Below are positions 1-7,442 of a DNA stretch of 64,000 bases, in pieces; the stretch's first letter is position 1; every line of letters starts with the position of its first letter. The position numbers and the translations under genes were made by a program. The DNA is taken from contig CALKBO010000018.1 in NCBI GenBank assembly GCA_937989875.1, positions 30,668 through 94,667 of the forward strand, read 5' to 3'. The DNA comes from an uncultured Collinsella sp. (GTDB taxonomy: Bacteria > Actinomycetota > Coriobacteriia > Coriobacteriales > Coriobacteriaceae). A model generated the notes under the pieces. That model was not told where the DNA came from. It worked only from the letters and a program-made list of their open reading frames with translations, and searched no databases.

Positions 1-30
1 CCAAAATAAACCTGTCCCTTTTTGGCAGGT
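1..30 (-). repeat. Terminator-like dispersed repeat, copy 1 (cut by window edge)
   Basis: This is part of a repeat of about 50 bp that recurs at 2248-2303, 12384-12430, 13466-13527, 18552-18604 and 47913-47972. The complete copies form a 10-bp hairpin, CCTGCCAAAA against TTTTGGCAGG, with a short T tail. Only the right-hand part is present here, directly before the ribosome-binding site of the first gene. Confidence 0.8.
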
Positions 31-49
31 CGAGCGGAGAGGACTGCTT

Positions 50-985
50 GTGAACATCTTGGTTTTGTTGCCCGTCAACGACCGCCATCGCGCAATTCTT
101 GAGTCGAGCGCTCCGGGCGAGGACTTTATCTACACGAGCTCCGACGCCATCACGCGTGAGCAGGTCGCCAACGCCGACGTGATCTTGGGCAACATTGACC
201 CTGCCTTGCTTACCGCATGCGAGCATCTCCAGCTGTTGCAATTGCAGACCGCCGGCTATGACGATTACTTGGCCGCCGGCACCGTGCCGGCTGAAGCCAA
301 GCTGTCTTGCTCGATCGGCGCCTACGGTCAGGCCGTGAGCGAGCACATGTTTGCCATGGTGCTGTCTATGATGAAGCGCCTGCCCGGCTATCACGACTTG
401 CAGCGCGAGCATCGCTGGGAGGATTTGGGGCCGGTCACCTCGCTCAAAAACGCCAACGTGCTGGTGCTGGGCGCGGGCGACATTGGCGGCCACTTTGCCA
501 CGCTCTGCCGCAGCATGGGCGCACACGTCCGCGGCATCAAGCGCCATCCGCTCGTCTACCCCATTGTGTTTGAGGATATGGACGGCATGGACGCCCTGTC
601 TGAGCGCCTGGCCGAGGCCGATGTCGTCGCATCCTTTATGCCGAGCACGCCCGAGACCCGCGGTCTGGCGAATGCCAAGTTCTTCGCCGCGATGAAGCCG
701 GGCGCCTTCTTTGCCAACGGCGGCCGCGGCGATCTTGTGGTCGCCGACGACTTGGTTGTCGCTCTGGAGTCGGGACATCTCGCCGGTGCCGCGGTCGACG
801 TCACCGACCCCGAGCCACTGCCTGCCGCAAGCCCGCTGTGGGATGCGCCCAACATGCTCATCACGCCGCACGTCTCGGGCTGGTTCCACCTGGCCGCCAC
901 GCTCAACAACGTCATCGACATCGCCGCGGAGAATCTGCGTCACCTGCAGGCCGGCGAGACCCTGCGCTGCTGGATTGAGCACTAG
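50..985 (+). CDS. D-isomer-specific 2-hydroxyacid dehydrogenase
   Basis: This is a 311-residue NAD(P)-dependent 2-hydroxyacid dehydrogenase of the D-isomer family (lactate/glycerate/phosphoglycerate dehydrogenase fold). The Rossmann motif VLGAGDIGGHFA lies near residues 143-154. A catalytic-type Arg segment (NGGRGDLV, about residues 223-230) and the late His region (ITPHVSGW, about 274-281) match the family. The start is a GTG with a purine-rich GGAGAGGA about 8 bases upstream. Length is normal. The substrate cannot be read from the sequence. It stands alone and is followed by a two-hairpin 3' module that also follows the DAHP synthase gene at 49.1 kb. Confidence 0.85.
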   Translation: MNILVLLPVNDRHRAILESSAPGEDFIYTSSDAITREQVANADVILGNIDPALLTACEHLQLLQLQTAGYDDYLAAGTVPAEAKLSCSIGAYGQAVSEHMFAMVLSMMKRLPGYHDLQREHRWEDLGPVTSLKNANVLVLGAGDIGGHFATLCRSMGAHVRGIKRHPLVYPIVFEDMDGMDALSERLAEADVVASFMPSTPETRGLANAKFFAAMKPGAFFANGGRGDLVVADDLVVALESGHLAGAAVDVTDPEPLPAASPLWDAPNMLITPHVSGWFHLAATLNNVIDIAAENLRHLQAGETLRCWIEH

Positions 986-986
986 A

Positions 987-1145
987 TTGTTCCGGCGTTT
1001 TGCCAAACGCCGGAACCCCTCGACGCTGCGAGCCCCATGGGTTCCGCCGTTCTAACGAACGGCGGACCGGTCGACGCTGCGAGCCCGCCGTTTGGCCAAT
1101 CTGCCGTTCAATTTCAAAGGCGCGACCAGAAGGTCAGCGCCTTTT
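987..1145 (+). terminator. Two-hairpin 3' module, copy 1
   Basis: Hairpin one is TTCCGGCGTTT (990-1000) against AAACGCCGGAA (1005-1015). Hairpin two is GGCGCGACC-AGAA-GGTC-A-GCGCC (1119-1141), followed by TTTT, which looks like an intrinsic terminator. A further stem, TCCGCCGTT against AACGGCGGA, lies at about 1040-1066. The module shares sequence and layout with 49101-49206 behind DAHP synthase. Confidence 0.7.
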
Positions 1146-1217
1146 CATTTCACGGCACCTTGGCTCAAACGGCAGGCTCTCGCTGACTTTTGCTCAACCT
1201 GTGGGGTCTTCAAATTG

Positions 1218-1709
1218 TTAGAGCGTTGCTAAGTAATTCTTTGCGTCTTCTACGCTCATTGCTGCGACAGGCGCGTGTGAACAGAGTTTGACATCGTTGG
1301 TGACCAGTAAATCTGCTTGGGAGCGTATCGCTGCCGCAATGATTAAATCGTCTTCGTAATCGCTATGGAGATTACGCTGCTTGCTCGCCATCCATATGTC
1401 ACTCAGGTCGCAGGGTACCGGCGTGGCAAGTTGCGACAACACGTCGAGGCAATCCCATGCAAGTGATGTCGCCGCCACGGCGGCATCTTGGGATAGTGAG
1501 CCATGCTCTCGCTGATACCATGCCTTATGTTCGCTTGAAATCAAATAGAACAGGTCTTTGGACGATGTCGCCGCATACAGCAAATCCACCTGCGCCGTGC
1601 ATGCATCGCGTAAAAACTCAATCGCCGCCGAACGACCACGTCGTGAGGGAATGAAGTAATCGAGCCACACGTTGGTGTCAACCAAGATGCGCTTTAGAGC
1701 CTCACTCAT
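1218..1709 (-). CDS. PIN-domain toxin (VapC-like ribonuclease)
   Basis: This 163-residue PIN-domain protein is probably a site-specific RNase and the toxin of a type II toxin-antitoxin pair. The first catalytic Asp lies in ILVDTNVWLDYF (D11). The acidic stretch YEDDLIIAAAIRSQADLLVTND towards the C-terminus holds the later metal ligands of the fold. Its start codon lies inside the last codons of the preceding antitoxin gene (8-base overlap), so the two are translationally coupled. The RNA target is unknown. PIN toxins are usually paired with a small DNA-binding antitoxin, as seen here. Confidence 0.82.
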   Translation of the reverse strand: MSEALKRILVDTNVWLDYFIPSRRGRSAAIEFLRDACTAQVDLLYAATSSKDLFYLISSEHKAWYQREHGSLSQDAAVAATSLAWDCLDVLSQLATPVPCDLSDIWMASKQRNLHSDYEDDLIIAAAIRSQADLLVTNDVKLCSHAPVAAMSVEDAKNYLATL

Positions 1710-2082
1710 AGAGCCAGCTCATCTCCTCGCCATAGCGATCCGCATATGCATTCCGTTTGAGCTCTTCGTCGTCCGATGGCTGAGCCCTGACCATATCGAT
1801 TCCCGACTCACGGCAAGCGGCAGCGAACAGCTTCGATCCCTGATCCATGAGCTCGAGTTTACGTTTGGCGGCCTTTTCGCGCTCGCGCTGTTCCGCCCGG
1901 GCACGACTGGGCAGCAGGATATCCTCGAGCGCACCGGGGCGATCGGCCAGCGACGCTGCAAGCTGCCAGAGCGCTCGCACCGCTTGGCTCGGCGTCATAC
2001 CGGCCCTGGAGAGAGCAGCGTCGCCGCTCCTTTTAAGATCGGCATCAAGACGTACGTTGATCTGAGCGGCTGTTGTGGTCAT
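1702..2082 (-). CDS. RelB/DinJ-type antitoxin
   Basis: This is a 126-residue protein with an N-terminal ribbon-helix-helix type segment (AAQINVRLDADLKRSGDAAL, then GMTPSQAVRALWQLAA) typical of RelB/DinJ antitoxins. A charged helical C-terminal part would wrap the toxin. It begins at an ATG with AGGAGGGG just upstream and overlaps the PIN toxin by 8 bases. A RelB-type antitoxin with a PIN toxin is a mixed but known kind of pairing. The operon is presumably autorepressed, although no operator was identified in the short AT-rich leader (about 2085-2130). Confidence 0.75.
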   Translation of the reverse strand: MTTTAAQINVRLDADLKRSGDAALSRAGMTPSQAVRALWQLAASLADRPGALEDILLPSRARAEQREREKAAKRKLELMDQGSKLFAAACRESGIDMVRAQPSDDEELKRNAYADRYGEEMSWLYE

Positions 2083-2177
2083 GGCCCCTCCTTAATACTT
2101 CAGAATTATCATAAAACACTATGGTAGATACGTAAAGCATGTATAGCAATAAATTAGTATTAGCCGTGCTCCGTGCA

Positions 2178-2212
2178 CAAAAAGCCGCCGAGGCACATTG
2201 CACCTCGGCGGC
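2178..2212 (-). terminator. Intrinsic terminator of the M18 aminopeptidase gene
   Basis: The stem is GCCGCCGAGG against CCTCGGCGGC (2184-2212) with a 9-base loop. On the minus strand it is followed by TTTTTG. It lies 90 bases downstream of the aminopeptidase stop codon. Confidence 0.8.
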
Positions 2213-2247
2213 TACGCATCACCAATCTAGTTCGGTTTCATCCTTTG

Positions 2248-2303
2248 CATTTGCCCAGATAAAACCTGGCAAAATAAACCTGTCCCTTTTTGGCAGGTTT
2301 TTA
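2248..2303 (-). repeat. Terminator-like dispersed repeat, copy 2
   Basis: The repeat begins exactly at the TAA stop codon of the aminopeptidase gene (minus strand). It forms a hairpin with arms CCTGCCAAAA and TTTTGCCAGG (one imperfect base pair) and a TTTATCTGGGCAAA tail. See 12384, 13466, 18552 and 47913 for the other copies. Confidence 0.8.
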
Positions 2304-3686
2304 GAGCTCCACGCTTTCGGCGCCGTTGATGGTTAGGTTGCGCTCGTAGAAGGCCGTGAGGGCGCGGATGGCGTACATCACGTCGCGCACGCCGCCGGTC
2401 TCGTAGCTCGAGTGCATGGCCAGCTGCGGCAGGCCCACGTCCACGGCATGCATGCTCGCCTGCATATTGGACAGATTGCCGAGCGTGGAGCCGCCGGCCA
2501 TGTCGCTCTTGTTGGCGAAGGCCTGCGTGGGCACGTCAGCGTCATCGCAGATGGCCTGGAACACTGCGCGGCTAAAGGCATCGGTGCAGTAGTGCTGATT
2601 GGCGGCTTCCTTGATGACGATGCCGCCGTTGAGCACAACCTGATTGCGAGCGTCGCACTTCTCGGCGTGGTTGGGGTGCACAGCATGTGCATTGTCGCAG
2701 CTCACGAGCATCGAGGCGGCAAGTGCGCGATGGTACGACTCGTCGTCAAAGCCCAGCGAGCCGTTAATGCGACGCAATGCATCGGCCAAGAACGTCGACA
2801 TGGCGCCCTGCTTGGTCTCGGAGCCAACCTCCTCGTTATCGAAGCAGCAGAAGACCGAGACATCGTGCGCGTTCTCGGCGCCCAAAAATGCCTGCAGCGA
2901 GGTGTAGGCGCAGGCCAGGTCGTCGAGCTTGGGCGTCGAGATAAACTCGTCAGCCCAGCCCCAAATGCGCGCATCCTGACGATTGACCAGGAACAGATCG
3001 CGGCCCAAAATTTGCTCGGGCTCAACGTCCAACTCGTCGGCGATCAGGGCGTCAAAATCTCCCTGCTTGAGTTCGCCGGTGCTGATGAGTGGGCACAGGT
3101 CGACGGCTCGGTTGGGAGCAAAGCCCTCGTTAACGCCGCGGTTCATATGGATGGCAAGGCTCGGGATAATAGCGACCTCACGCTCGATGGAAAGCAGACG
3201 GCTCTCAATACGGTCGCCTTCGCGCACCAGCACGCGGCCCGCGAGTGCCAGCGGACGATCGAACCAGGTGTAGTCAATCATGCCGCCGTAGGCCTCGGTG
3301 TTCAGGCGCAGCGTCTCGCCCGCGCCGTCAAGCTCAGGCACGGCCTTGACCTTAAACGTCGGCGAATCGCTGTGCGACGCCGTGAGCTGAAAATGATAGT
3401 CACCGGCAACGCCGTCCTCGCCCCACGTCGCGGCCAGGTCCTCGCCCACCTTAAAGGCAACAACGCTCGAGGTGTTGCGCTGCGTGTAATAACGCCCGCC
3501 CGGTTCGATGTCCCACGCCGCATTCTCGGGCAGGTAGGTAAAGCCCGCCTCGTCGAGCTCGGCCATAATGGTCGCCGCCGTATGGAACATGCTGGGGCAT
3601 GCCTCGATAAAGTCGATAAGGTCGTTGGCGGCCTCGATATCATCGGCCGTCACATGCGCGCGCTCGGGCGTTTCCTGATCCGTCAT
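2301..3686 (-). CDS. M18 family aminopeptidase
   Basis: This is a 461-residue cytosolic zinc aminopeptidase of family M18 (aspartyl aminopeptidase/ApeB type), which removes N-terminal residues from peptides. Family landmarks are visible: TASHSDSPTFK (metal-binding His), CCFDNEEVGS (catalytic and metal-binding Glu), and DNAHAVHPNHAEK with later MHSSYE. The start is the ATG at 3686, preceded by AAAGGGGAGAG. An in-frame ATG at 3797 would add 37 unconserved residues. It is transcribed away from the amidase gene and ends in a terminator-like repeat plus an intrinsic terminator. Confidence 0.92.
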   Translation of the reverse strand: MTDQETPERAHVTADDIEAANDLIDFIEACPSMFHTAATIMAELDEAGFTYLPENAAWDIEPGGRYYTQRNTSSVVAFKVGEDLAATWGEDGVAGDYHFQLTASHSDSPTFKVKAVPELDGAGETLRLNTEAYGGMIDYTWFDRPLALAGRVLVREGDRIESRLLSIEREVAIIPSLAIHMNRGVNEGFAPNRAVDLCPLISTGELKQGDFDALIADELDVEPEQILGRDLFLVNRQDARIWGWADEFISTPKLDDLACAYTSLQAFLGAENAHDVSVFCCFDNEEVGSETKQGAMSTFLADALRRINGSLGFDDESYHRALAASMLVSCDNAHAVHPNHAEKCDARNQVVLNGGIVIKEAANQHYCTDAFSRAVFQAICDDADVPTQAFANKSDMAGGSTLGNLSNMQASMHAVDVGLPQLAMHSSYETGGVRDVMYAIRALTAFYERNLTINGAESVEL

Positions 3687-3847
3687 GCTCTCCCCTTTCG
3701 CTGGGTTGATGGTCCCCTCCAGCATACCCCGCCACGCCAGCGCCGCACTCTTCATTCCGTGCTTAATTCCGCGCCACTCACCAAGTTGAGCCATCATGCC
3801 CGCGCTCCTTTTGCGACAATTGCGCTAACAGGACGAGAGGAGCCGTC

Positions 3848-4933
3848 ATGAAGCCACGTAACATTGCCATCACCTGCGGTGTCGCGGGAGTCGCCGTCGG
3901 CCTTGCCGCTGCCACCGGTATCGTTTATCACAAGCAAATCAAGTCCGCCGCGTCGCTCAAACGCTTGACCGGCTACGCGGATGGCTATGACCTGTACGCA
4001 ATCGACATCGCCTACGACTACGATCTCGATCGCATCATCGCCGCTGGCGTGCGCGACGACCAGGCCTACATCGATGCCGTGGTGGCGCAGGTGCTGCCCG
4101 GTGTGCCGGCACATGTCCAGGCGCCCCAGTTTGCCTGCAGCGCTTTTGTCGCCGTAGATGCCGAAGGCCGCGTGCGCACCGGTCGCAATTACGACTTTAA
4201 GGACGACACCTCGGCGCTGCTGGTGCGCAATCACCCACGCGGCGGCTATGCTTCCATCGGGCTTGCCGCCCTTAACAACCTGGGCGATAACACTCCGCTT
4301 GACTCCGTCGCCGGACGCGCCGCGGCGCTGATGGGCCCGTTTGCCCAGCTCGACGGTGTTAACGAATGCGGCGTGTCCATTGCCGTACTCACTCTGGATT
4401 CCAAGCCCTGTGACCAGGACACGCAACGTCCCGTCATCAATACCTCGCTCGCCATCCGTCTGGTGCTCGACCGTGCCGCCACCACGCAAGAAGCTGTCGA
4501 CCTGCTTTCCGCCTACGACATGCACGCCATGGCAGGACGCGATTACCACTTCTTTATCAATGACGCCGCCGGTGACGCGCACGTAGTAGAGTGGGATCCG
4601 CGCGATCCGGACCGTGCTTTCAAAGCGACTCCCGTACGCCAGGTTACGAACTTCTACGCCTGCTATGGCGACGAAGTGCTGCCCAACCAAAAGAATGGCG
4701 AGCTGGGCCATGGCAAAGAGCGCGCCGTCGCAATCGCCGATGTCCTTGACGCCCATGTCGGTGCCCAGGACGAAACGATTGTCTGGGAAGCCCTGCGCGC
4801 CGCAGCGCAAGAACCCAATCCGGAAGACATCACCAGCAATACGCAATGGTCGGTCGTCTTTGACAACACCGAGCCCGCCGCCGCTATTACGCTGCGCCGC
4901 CACTGGGGCGACGTCGACGCCTTCGCACTGTAA
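3848..4933 (+). CDS. Membrane-anchored choloylglycine-hydrolase-like (Ntn) amidase
   Basis: This 361-residue N-terminal-nucleophile hydrolase belongs to the linear amide C-N hydrolase group (bile salt hydrolase, penicillin V acylase, acid ceramidase/NAAA relatives). An N-terminal hydrophobic segment (ITCGVAGVAVGLAAATGIVY, residues 8-27) suggests export or membrane anchoring. The likely nucleophile is Cys97 in QFACSAF. GRNYDF, DGVNECGVS and the late NTQWSVVF support the family. Classic bile salt hydrolases start with the nucleophile at position 2, so this one would need cleavage before Cys97. GAGGAG precedes the ATG. The substrate (bile acid conjugates, N-acyl amides or others) is not decidable from sequence. 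Confidence 0.82.
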   Translation: MKPRNIAITCGVAGVAVGLAAATGIVYHKQIKSAASLKRLTGYADGYDLYAIDIAYDYDLDRIIAAGVRDDQAYIDAVVAQVLPGVPAHVQAPQFACSAFVAVDAEGRVRTGRNYDFKDDTSALLVRNHPRGGYASIGLAALNNLGDNTPLDSVAGRAAALMGPFAQLDGVNECGVSIAVLTLDSKPCDQDTQRPVINTSLAIRLVLDRAATTQEAVDLLSAYDMHAMAGRDYHFFINDAAGDAHVVEWDPRDPDRAFKATPVRQVTNFYACYGDEVLPNQKNGELGHGKERAVAIADVLDAHVGAQDETIVWEALRAAAQEPNPEDITSNTQWSVVFDNTEPAAAITLRRHWGDVDAFAL

Positions 4934-5072
4934 GGAGCCAGGCCCGTCGGCCTTACGCTCGCCTGACGTTATTTACATTTCCATACGCTTGAGCTAACAC
5001 GTTTTACCCCGTATCAACAGTGTGCGGGGGTAAACTTATGCGCATGTTATAACTTGCCCGGAAGGATTCATC

Positions 5073-6152
5073 ATGCTTAGGATCGGTCTTCTTACCAGTG
5101 GCGGCGACTGCCAGGCACTCAACGCCACCATGCGCGGCATTGTCAAAACGCTTATGACCAACAGCGAAGAGCCTATCGAGATCTATGGTTTTGAGGACGG
5201 CTACCAGGGCCTTATCTACAGCAGATTCCGTGTCATGACTCCCGCCGATTTTAGCGGCATCCTCACCCGCGGCGGCACCATCCTGGGCACGAGCCGTACA
5301 CCGTTCAAGCGCCTGGACACTCCCGAGGCCGACGGCGTCGAGAAGGTGCCGGCGATGGTCCACACCTATCATAAGCTGCAGCTCGACTGCCTGTTTATGC
5401 TGGGCGGCAACGGCTCCACCAAGACCGCCAACCGCCTGCGCGAAGAGGGCCTCAACGTTATCGCCCTGCCCAAGACCATCGATAACGACACCTGGGGCAC
5501 CGAGTTGACGTTTGGCTTTACGAGCGCCATCGACGTCGCTACCAAGTGCATCGACGACATTCACACCACCGCCTCGAGCCATGGGCGCGTGTTCGTTATC
5601 GAGATCATGGGCCACAAGGTTGGCTGGATCCCGCTGTATGCCGGCGTCGCGGGCGGCGCAGATGTCATCTTGATTCCCGAGATCCCCTACGACATGGATA
5701 ACGTCATCAAGACCATCGAGCATCGCATGGAGACCGGCAGCCGCTTTACCATCGTGGCCGTCGCCGAGGGCGCTATCTCCAAGGAGGACGCGGCGCTGTC
5801 CAAGAAGGAGTACAAGAAGAAGCTCGCCGAGCGCACGAGCCCGTCAATCGTGTACGACATCGCCAAGGAGATCGAGGCCAAGACCGGTCGCGAGACCCGC
5901 GTCGCCATCCCCGGCCACACGCAGCGCGGCGGTCAGCCCGACGCCCAGGACCGCATCTTTGCGACTCAGTGCGGCGTCGAGGCAGCGCTCGGCTGCCTGC
6001 GCGGCGAGTTTGGCTACATGATTGCCCTGCGCGACGGCAAAATGTGCCACATGCCGCTCGAGGATGTCGCCGGCAAGCTCAAGTTTGTCGACCCCCAGAG
6101 TGACCTGGTACGGGAGGCCAAGGCGCTGGGCATCAGCTTCGGCGACGAATAG
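5073..6152 (+). CDS. pfkA: 6-phosphofructokinase (donor specificity unclear)
   Basis: This 359-residue phosphofructokinase phosphorylates fructose 6-phosphate in glycolysis. The phosphoryl-donor motif is GGNGSTKTA (residues 111-119), where ATP enzymes usually have GGDGS. The catalytic motif is PKTIDND (133-139). From published work on the family, Gly versus Asp after the GG-x pair and Gly versus Lys in P-x-TIDND separate ATP from pyrophosphate enzymes. Here Gly114 is ATP-like and Lys134 is PPi-like, and Asn113 replaces the usual Asp. It is a single gene with an ATG start. Its stop codon is built into the outer arm of a large inverted repeat. Confidence 0.9.
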   Translation: MLRIGLLTSGGDCQALNATMRGIVKTLMTNSEEPIEIYGFEDGYQGLIYSRFRVMTPADFSGILTRGGTILGTSRTPFKRLDTPEADGVEKVPAMVHTYHKLQLDCLFMLGGNGSTKTANRLREEGLNVIALPKTIDNDTWGTELTFGFTSAIDVATKCIDDIHTTASSHGRVFVIEIMGHKVGWIPLYAGVAGGADVILIPEIPYDMDNVIKTIEHRMETGSRFTIVAVAEGAISKEDAALSKKEYKKKLAERTSPSIVYDIAKEIEAKTGRETRVAIPGHTQRGGQPDAQDRIFATQCGVEAALGCLRGEFGYMIALRDGKMCHMPLEDVAGKLKFVDPQSDLVREAKALGISFGDE

Positions 6153-6328
6153 CCTCGGCTGGAACTGCTCTCATCGGAGGCTCCAGGGCTTACCTCCCAA
6201 ATCGTCCTCGGACATGTCAGGACCCCGCTGCGCGCTTCGCGCGGCGGGGTCCTTCCGTCCTGCGGAAAGATTTGGGAGGTAAGCCCTGGGGCCTCCTGCG
6301 GTAACTAGGAAGGCCGAGGCTATTCGTC
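6144..6328 (+). repeat. Bulged-hairpin element, copy A (after pfkA)
   Basis: This is a nested inverted repeat. The outermost arms, GACGAATAGCCTCGGC (6144-6159) and its exact complement (6313-6328), include the pfkA stop codon. Inside are arms around CCAGGGCTTACCTCCCAAAT (6183-6202/6270-6289). Then comes the conserved motif CGTCCTCG-GAC-ATG on the left and GTC-CTGCGGAAAG on the right (GAC pairs with GTC), and an inner stem GGACCCCGC/GCGGGGTCC. The same motif occurs at 20825, 26279, 39733 and 56051 with unrelated arms. A role as terminator or 3' mRNA structure is possible. Confidence 0.8.
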
Positions 6329-6337
6329 TTCTTGCTG

Positions 6338-6650
6338 CGGGTGCCTAGGGTGGGTGCAGCGTGCATTTTTGGGAGTTTTCAGCAGCCGTGGGTGCCTGCA
6401 TACTGGATTTTGGGCGAAAAGCAGGCGCCATGAGCCGCATACTGTAAAAATGAGCGATCCTTGAGGTGCCGAGGGCCCATAATCAAGGCTTTCAACGCGG
6501 TTTTGTGCACCCATTCCCGCGCCCGCGGACTCCGGGATGCTGAATACTCCGGAATTTGCACGCCGCCCCCTGGGGTACCCGTGGGCAAAAAGCAACCACC
6601 CAGCCGAAATATGCATCCGGCGGGGCGGTTTATGCAGTACAGCGACTGTG
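6338..6650 (-). repeat. 313-bp duplicated 3' module, copy 1
   Basis: This is about 313 bp of sequence roughly 80% identical by eye to 8504-8817, in the same orientation. Both copies lie just downstream of a minus-strand gene (here the one ending at 6665). Each can be read as an open frame on the minus strand, but the two peptides have drifted and compensating indels occur, so coding is doubtful. A GC-rich hairpin next to a run of five T's (minus strand) sits near the gene-proximal end, clearest in copy 2. Confidence 0.7.
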
Positions 6651-6664
6651 GATGCGCATGTCGT

Positions 6665-6994
6665 TCAGCGTTCTTGCCGACCGATGCAACGTCGTGCGTA
6701 GCCCTTAATGTCTTCGGTGAAACCGTCAAGGTCGTCGAGCGTGATAACGTTATCGGAAAGCAAGTTGGCTAACTCATAACGCATGGTGCTGCGGCGAATA
6801 TCGTTCACAAGCACTCCTGAGGACAGCTTGTCCCTATTGATACGCTCTTCTAACGCCCAAAATCTACTGGACGCTTCACTGCCACCGTTCAGTATCTCGA
6901 TGTACTGGCCGATGAGCATTTCCATATAGCTTTCTTGCCATTTTGGGAGCAGCTCTTTAAACAGCTTCCAGTCGCTTTCAGTTACCTCGCCCAT
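6665..6994 (-). CDS. Small conserved-looking protein of unknown function
   Basis: This is a 109-residue soluble, mostly helical, acidic protein beginning MGEVTESDWKLFKELLPKWQ and ending RCIGRQER. The start at 6994 is preferred because GGAGG lies 6 bases upstream. An alternative ATG at 7012 has no such site. I recognise the general look of small helical proteins often annotated vaguely in Firmicutes and Coriobacteria but cannot assign a function. It is monocistronic and followed by the 313-bp repeat module. Confidence 0.7.
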   Translation of the reverse strand: MGEVTESDWKLFKELLPKWQESYMEMLIGQYIEILNGGSEASSRFWALEERINRDKLSSGVLVNDIRRSTMRYELANLLSDNVITLDDLDGFTEDIKGYARRCIGRQER

Positions 6995-7130
6995 ATTGCC
7001 TCCGTTCACCAAACAGACTTAGCCATTCGATTTTTATTCTATTTGGTATTTTCGCTCACAGCCGTGGATGAGGGGACCATCGGTCTTCGAGTTCGAACCT
7101 GAATGAACCGTTTGCTACAAAATGCGCCTA

Positions 7131-7256
7131 ATTACTACGATGATTCGAATGCCTTCGACCATGCCGAAAAGGGTGAAAGTAAAACCGCAGGTAGAAAGCT
7201 TGCCGATTTTTGAAAAAGATGGGTGTGGTCGGCCTCATCGAGTTCATCGTAGTAAA
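7131..7256. repeat. Large imperfect hairpin
   Basis: The arms ATTACTACGATGA (7131-7143) and TCATCGTAGTAAAT (7244-7257) are inverted copies. Weaker pairing continues inward (ATTCGAATGCCTTCGACC against GGTCGGCCTCATCGAGT). It lies in a 448-bp stretch without a recognisable gene between two minus-strand genes. Function unknown. Confidence 0.55.
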
Positions 7257-7326
7257 TCGGCCATTTTCTTGGCATGCGGCGAGTTAAATGCCAGTTCCCG
7301 TGTTGGAATTGCCCTGTCCATTCGTG

Positions 7327-7392
7327 AGTTGCGGTGAAATCGGGACCGTTAGACGCTCCAAGGTCCTCAACGGTCCGTATTTCACCGCAACT
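7327..7392. repeat. AGTTGCGGTG hairpin element, copy 1
   Basis: The arms are 24 bp with two mismatches, starting AGTTGCGGTGAAAT on the left and ending ATTTCACCGCAACT on the right, around an 18-base loop. A second element with the same outer 10 bp and the same stem length lies at 31670-31736. It sits just downstream of the membrane-HTH gene (minus strand, stop at 7443). Confidence 0.7.
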
Positions 7393-7442
7393 TGGAAGGG
7401 GCGAGCGGCGTTGGCCAAGCATTGTTGACGGGTTGGAACGGC

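Noticed and set aside
2412..3851. 479-codon open frame on the plus strand
   Set aside because: It lies antisense to the well-supported M18 aminopeptidase, has no ribosome-binding site or recognisable motif, and is explained by GC-biased third codon positions.
6144..6328. Insertion sequence or transposon behind pfkA
   Set aside because: There is no open frame, transposase or target duplication. It is an extended hairpin of the bulged family.
6379..6729. Protein-coding gene in the 313-bp repeat (and its twin at 8546-8821)
   Set aside because: Both copies stay open, but the peptides differ at about one third of positions, compensating indels occur and there is no convincing ribosome-binding site. 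A non-coding 3' module fits better.
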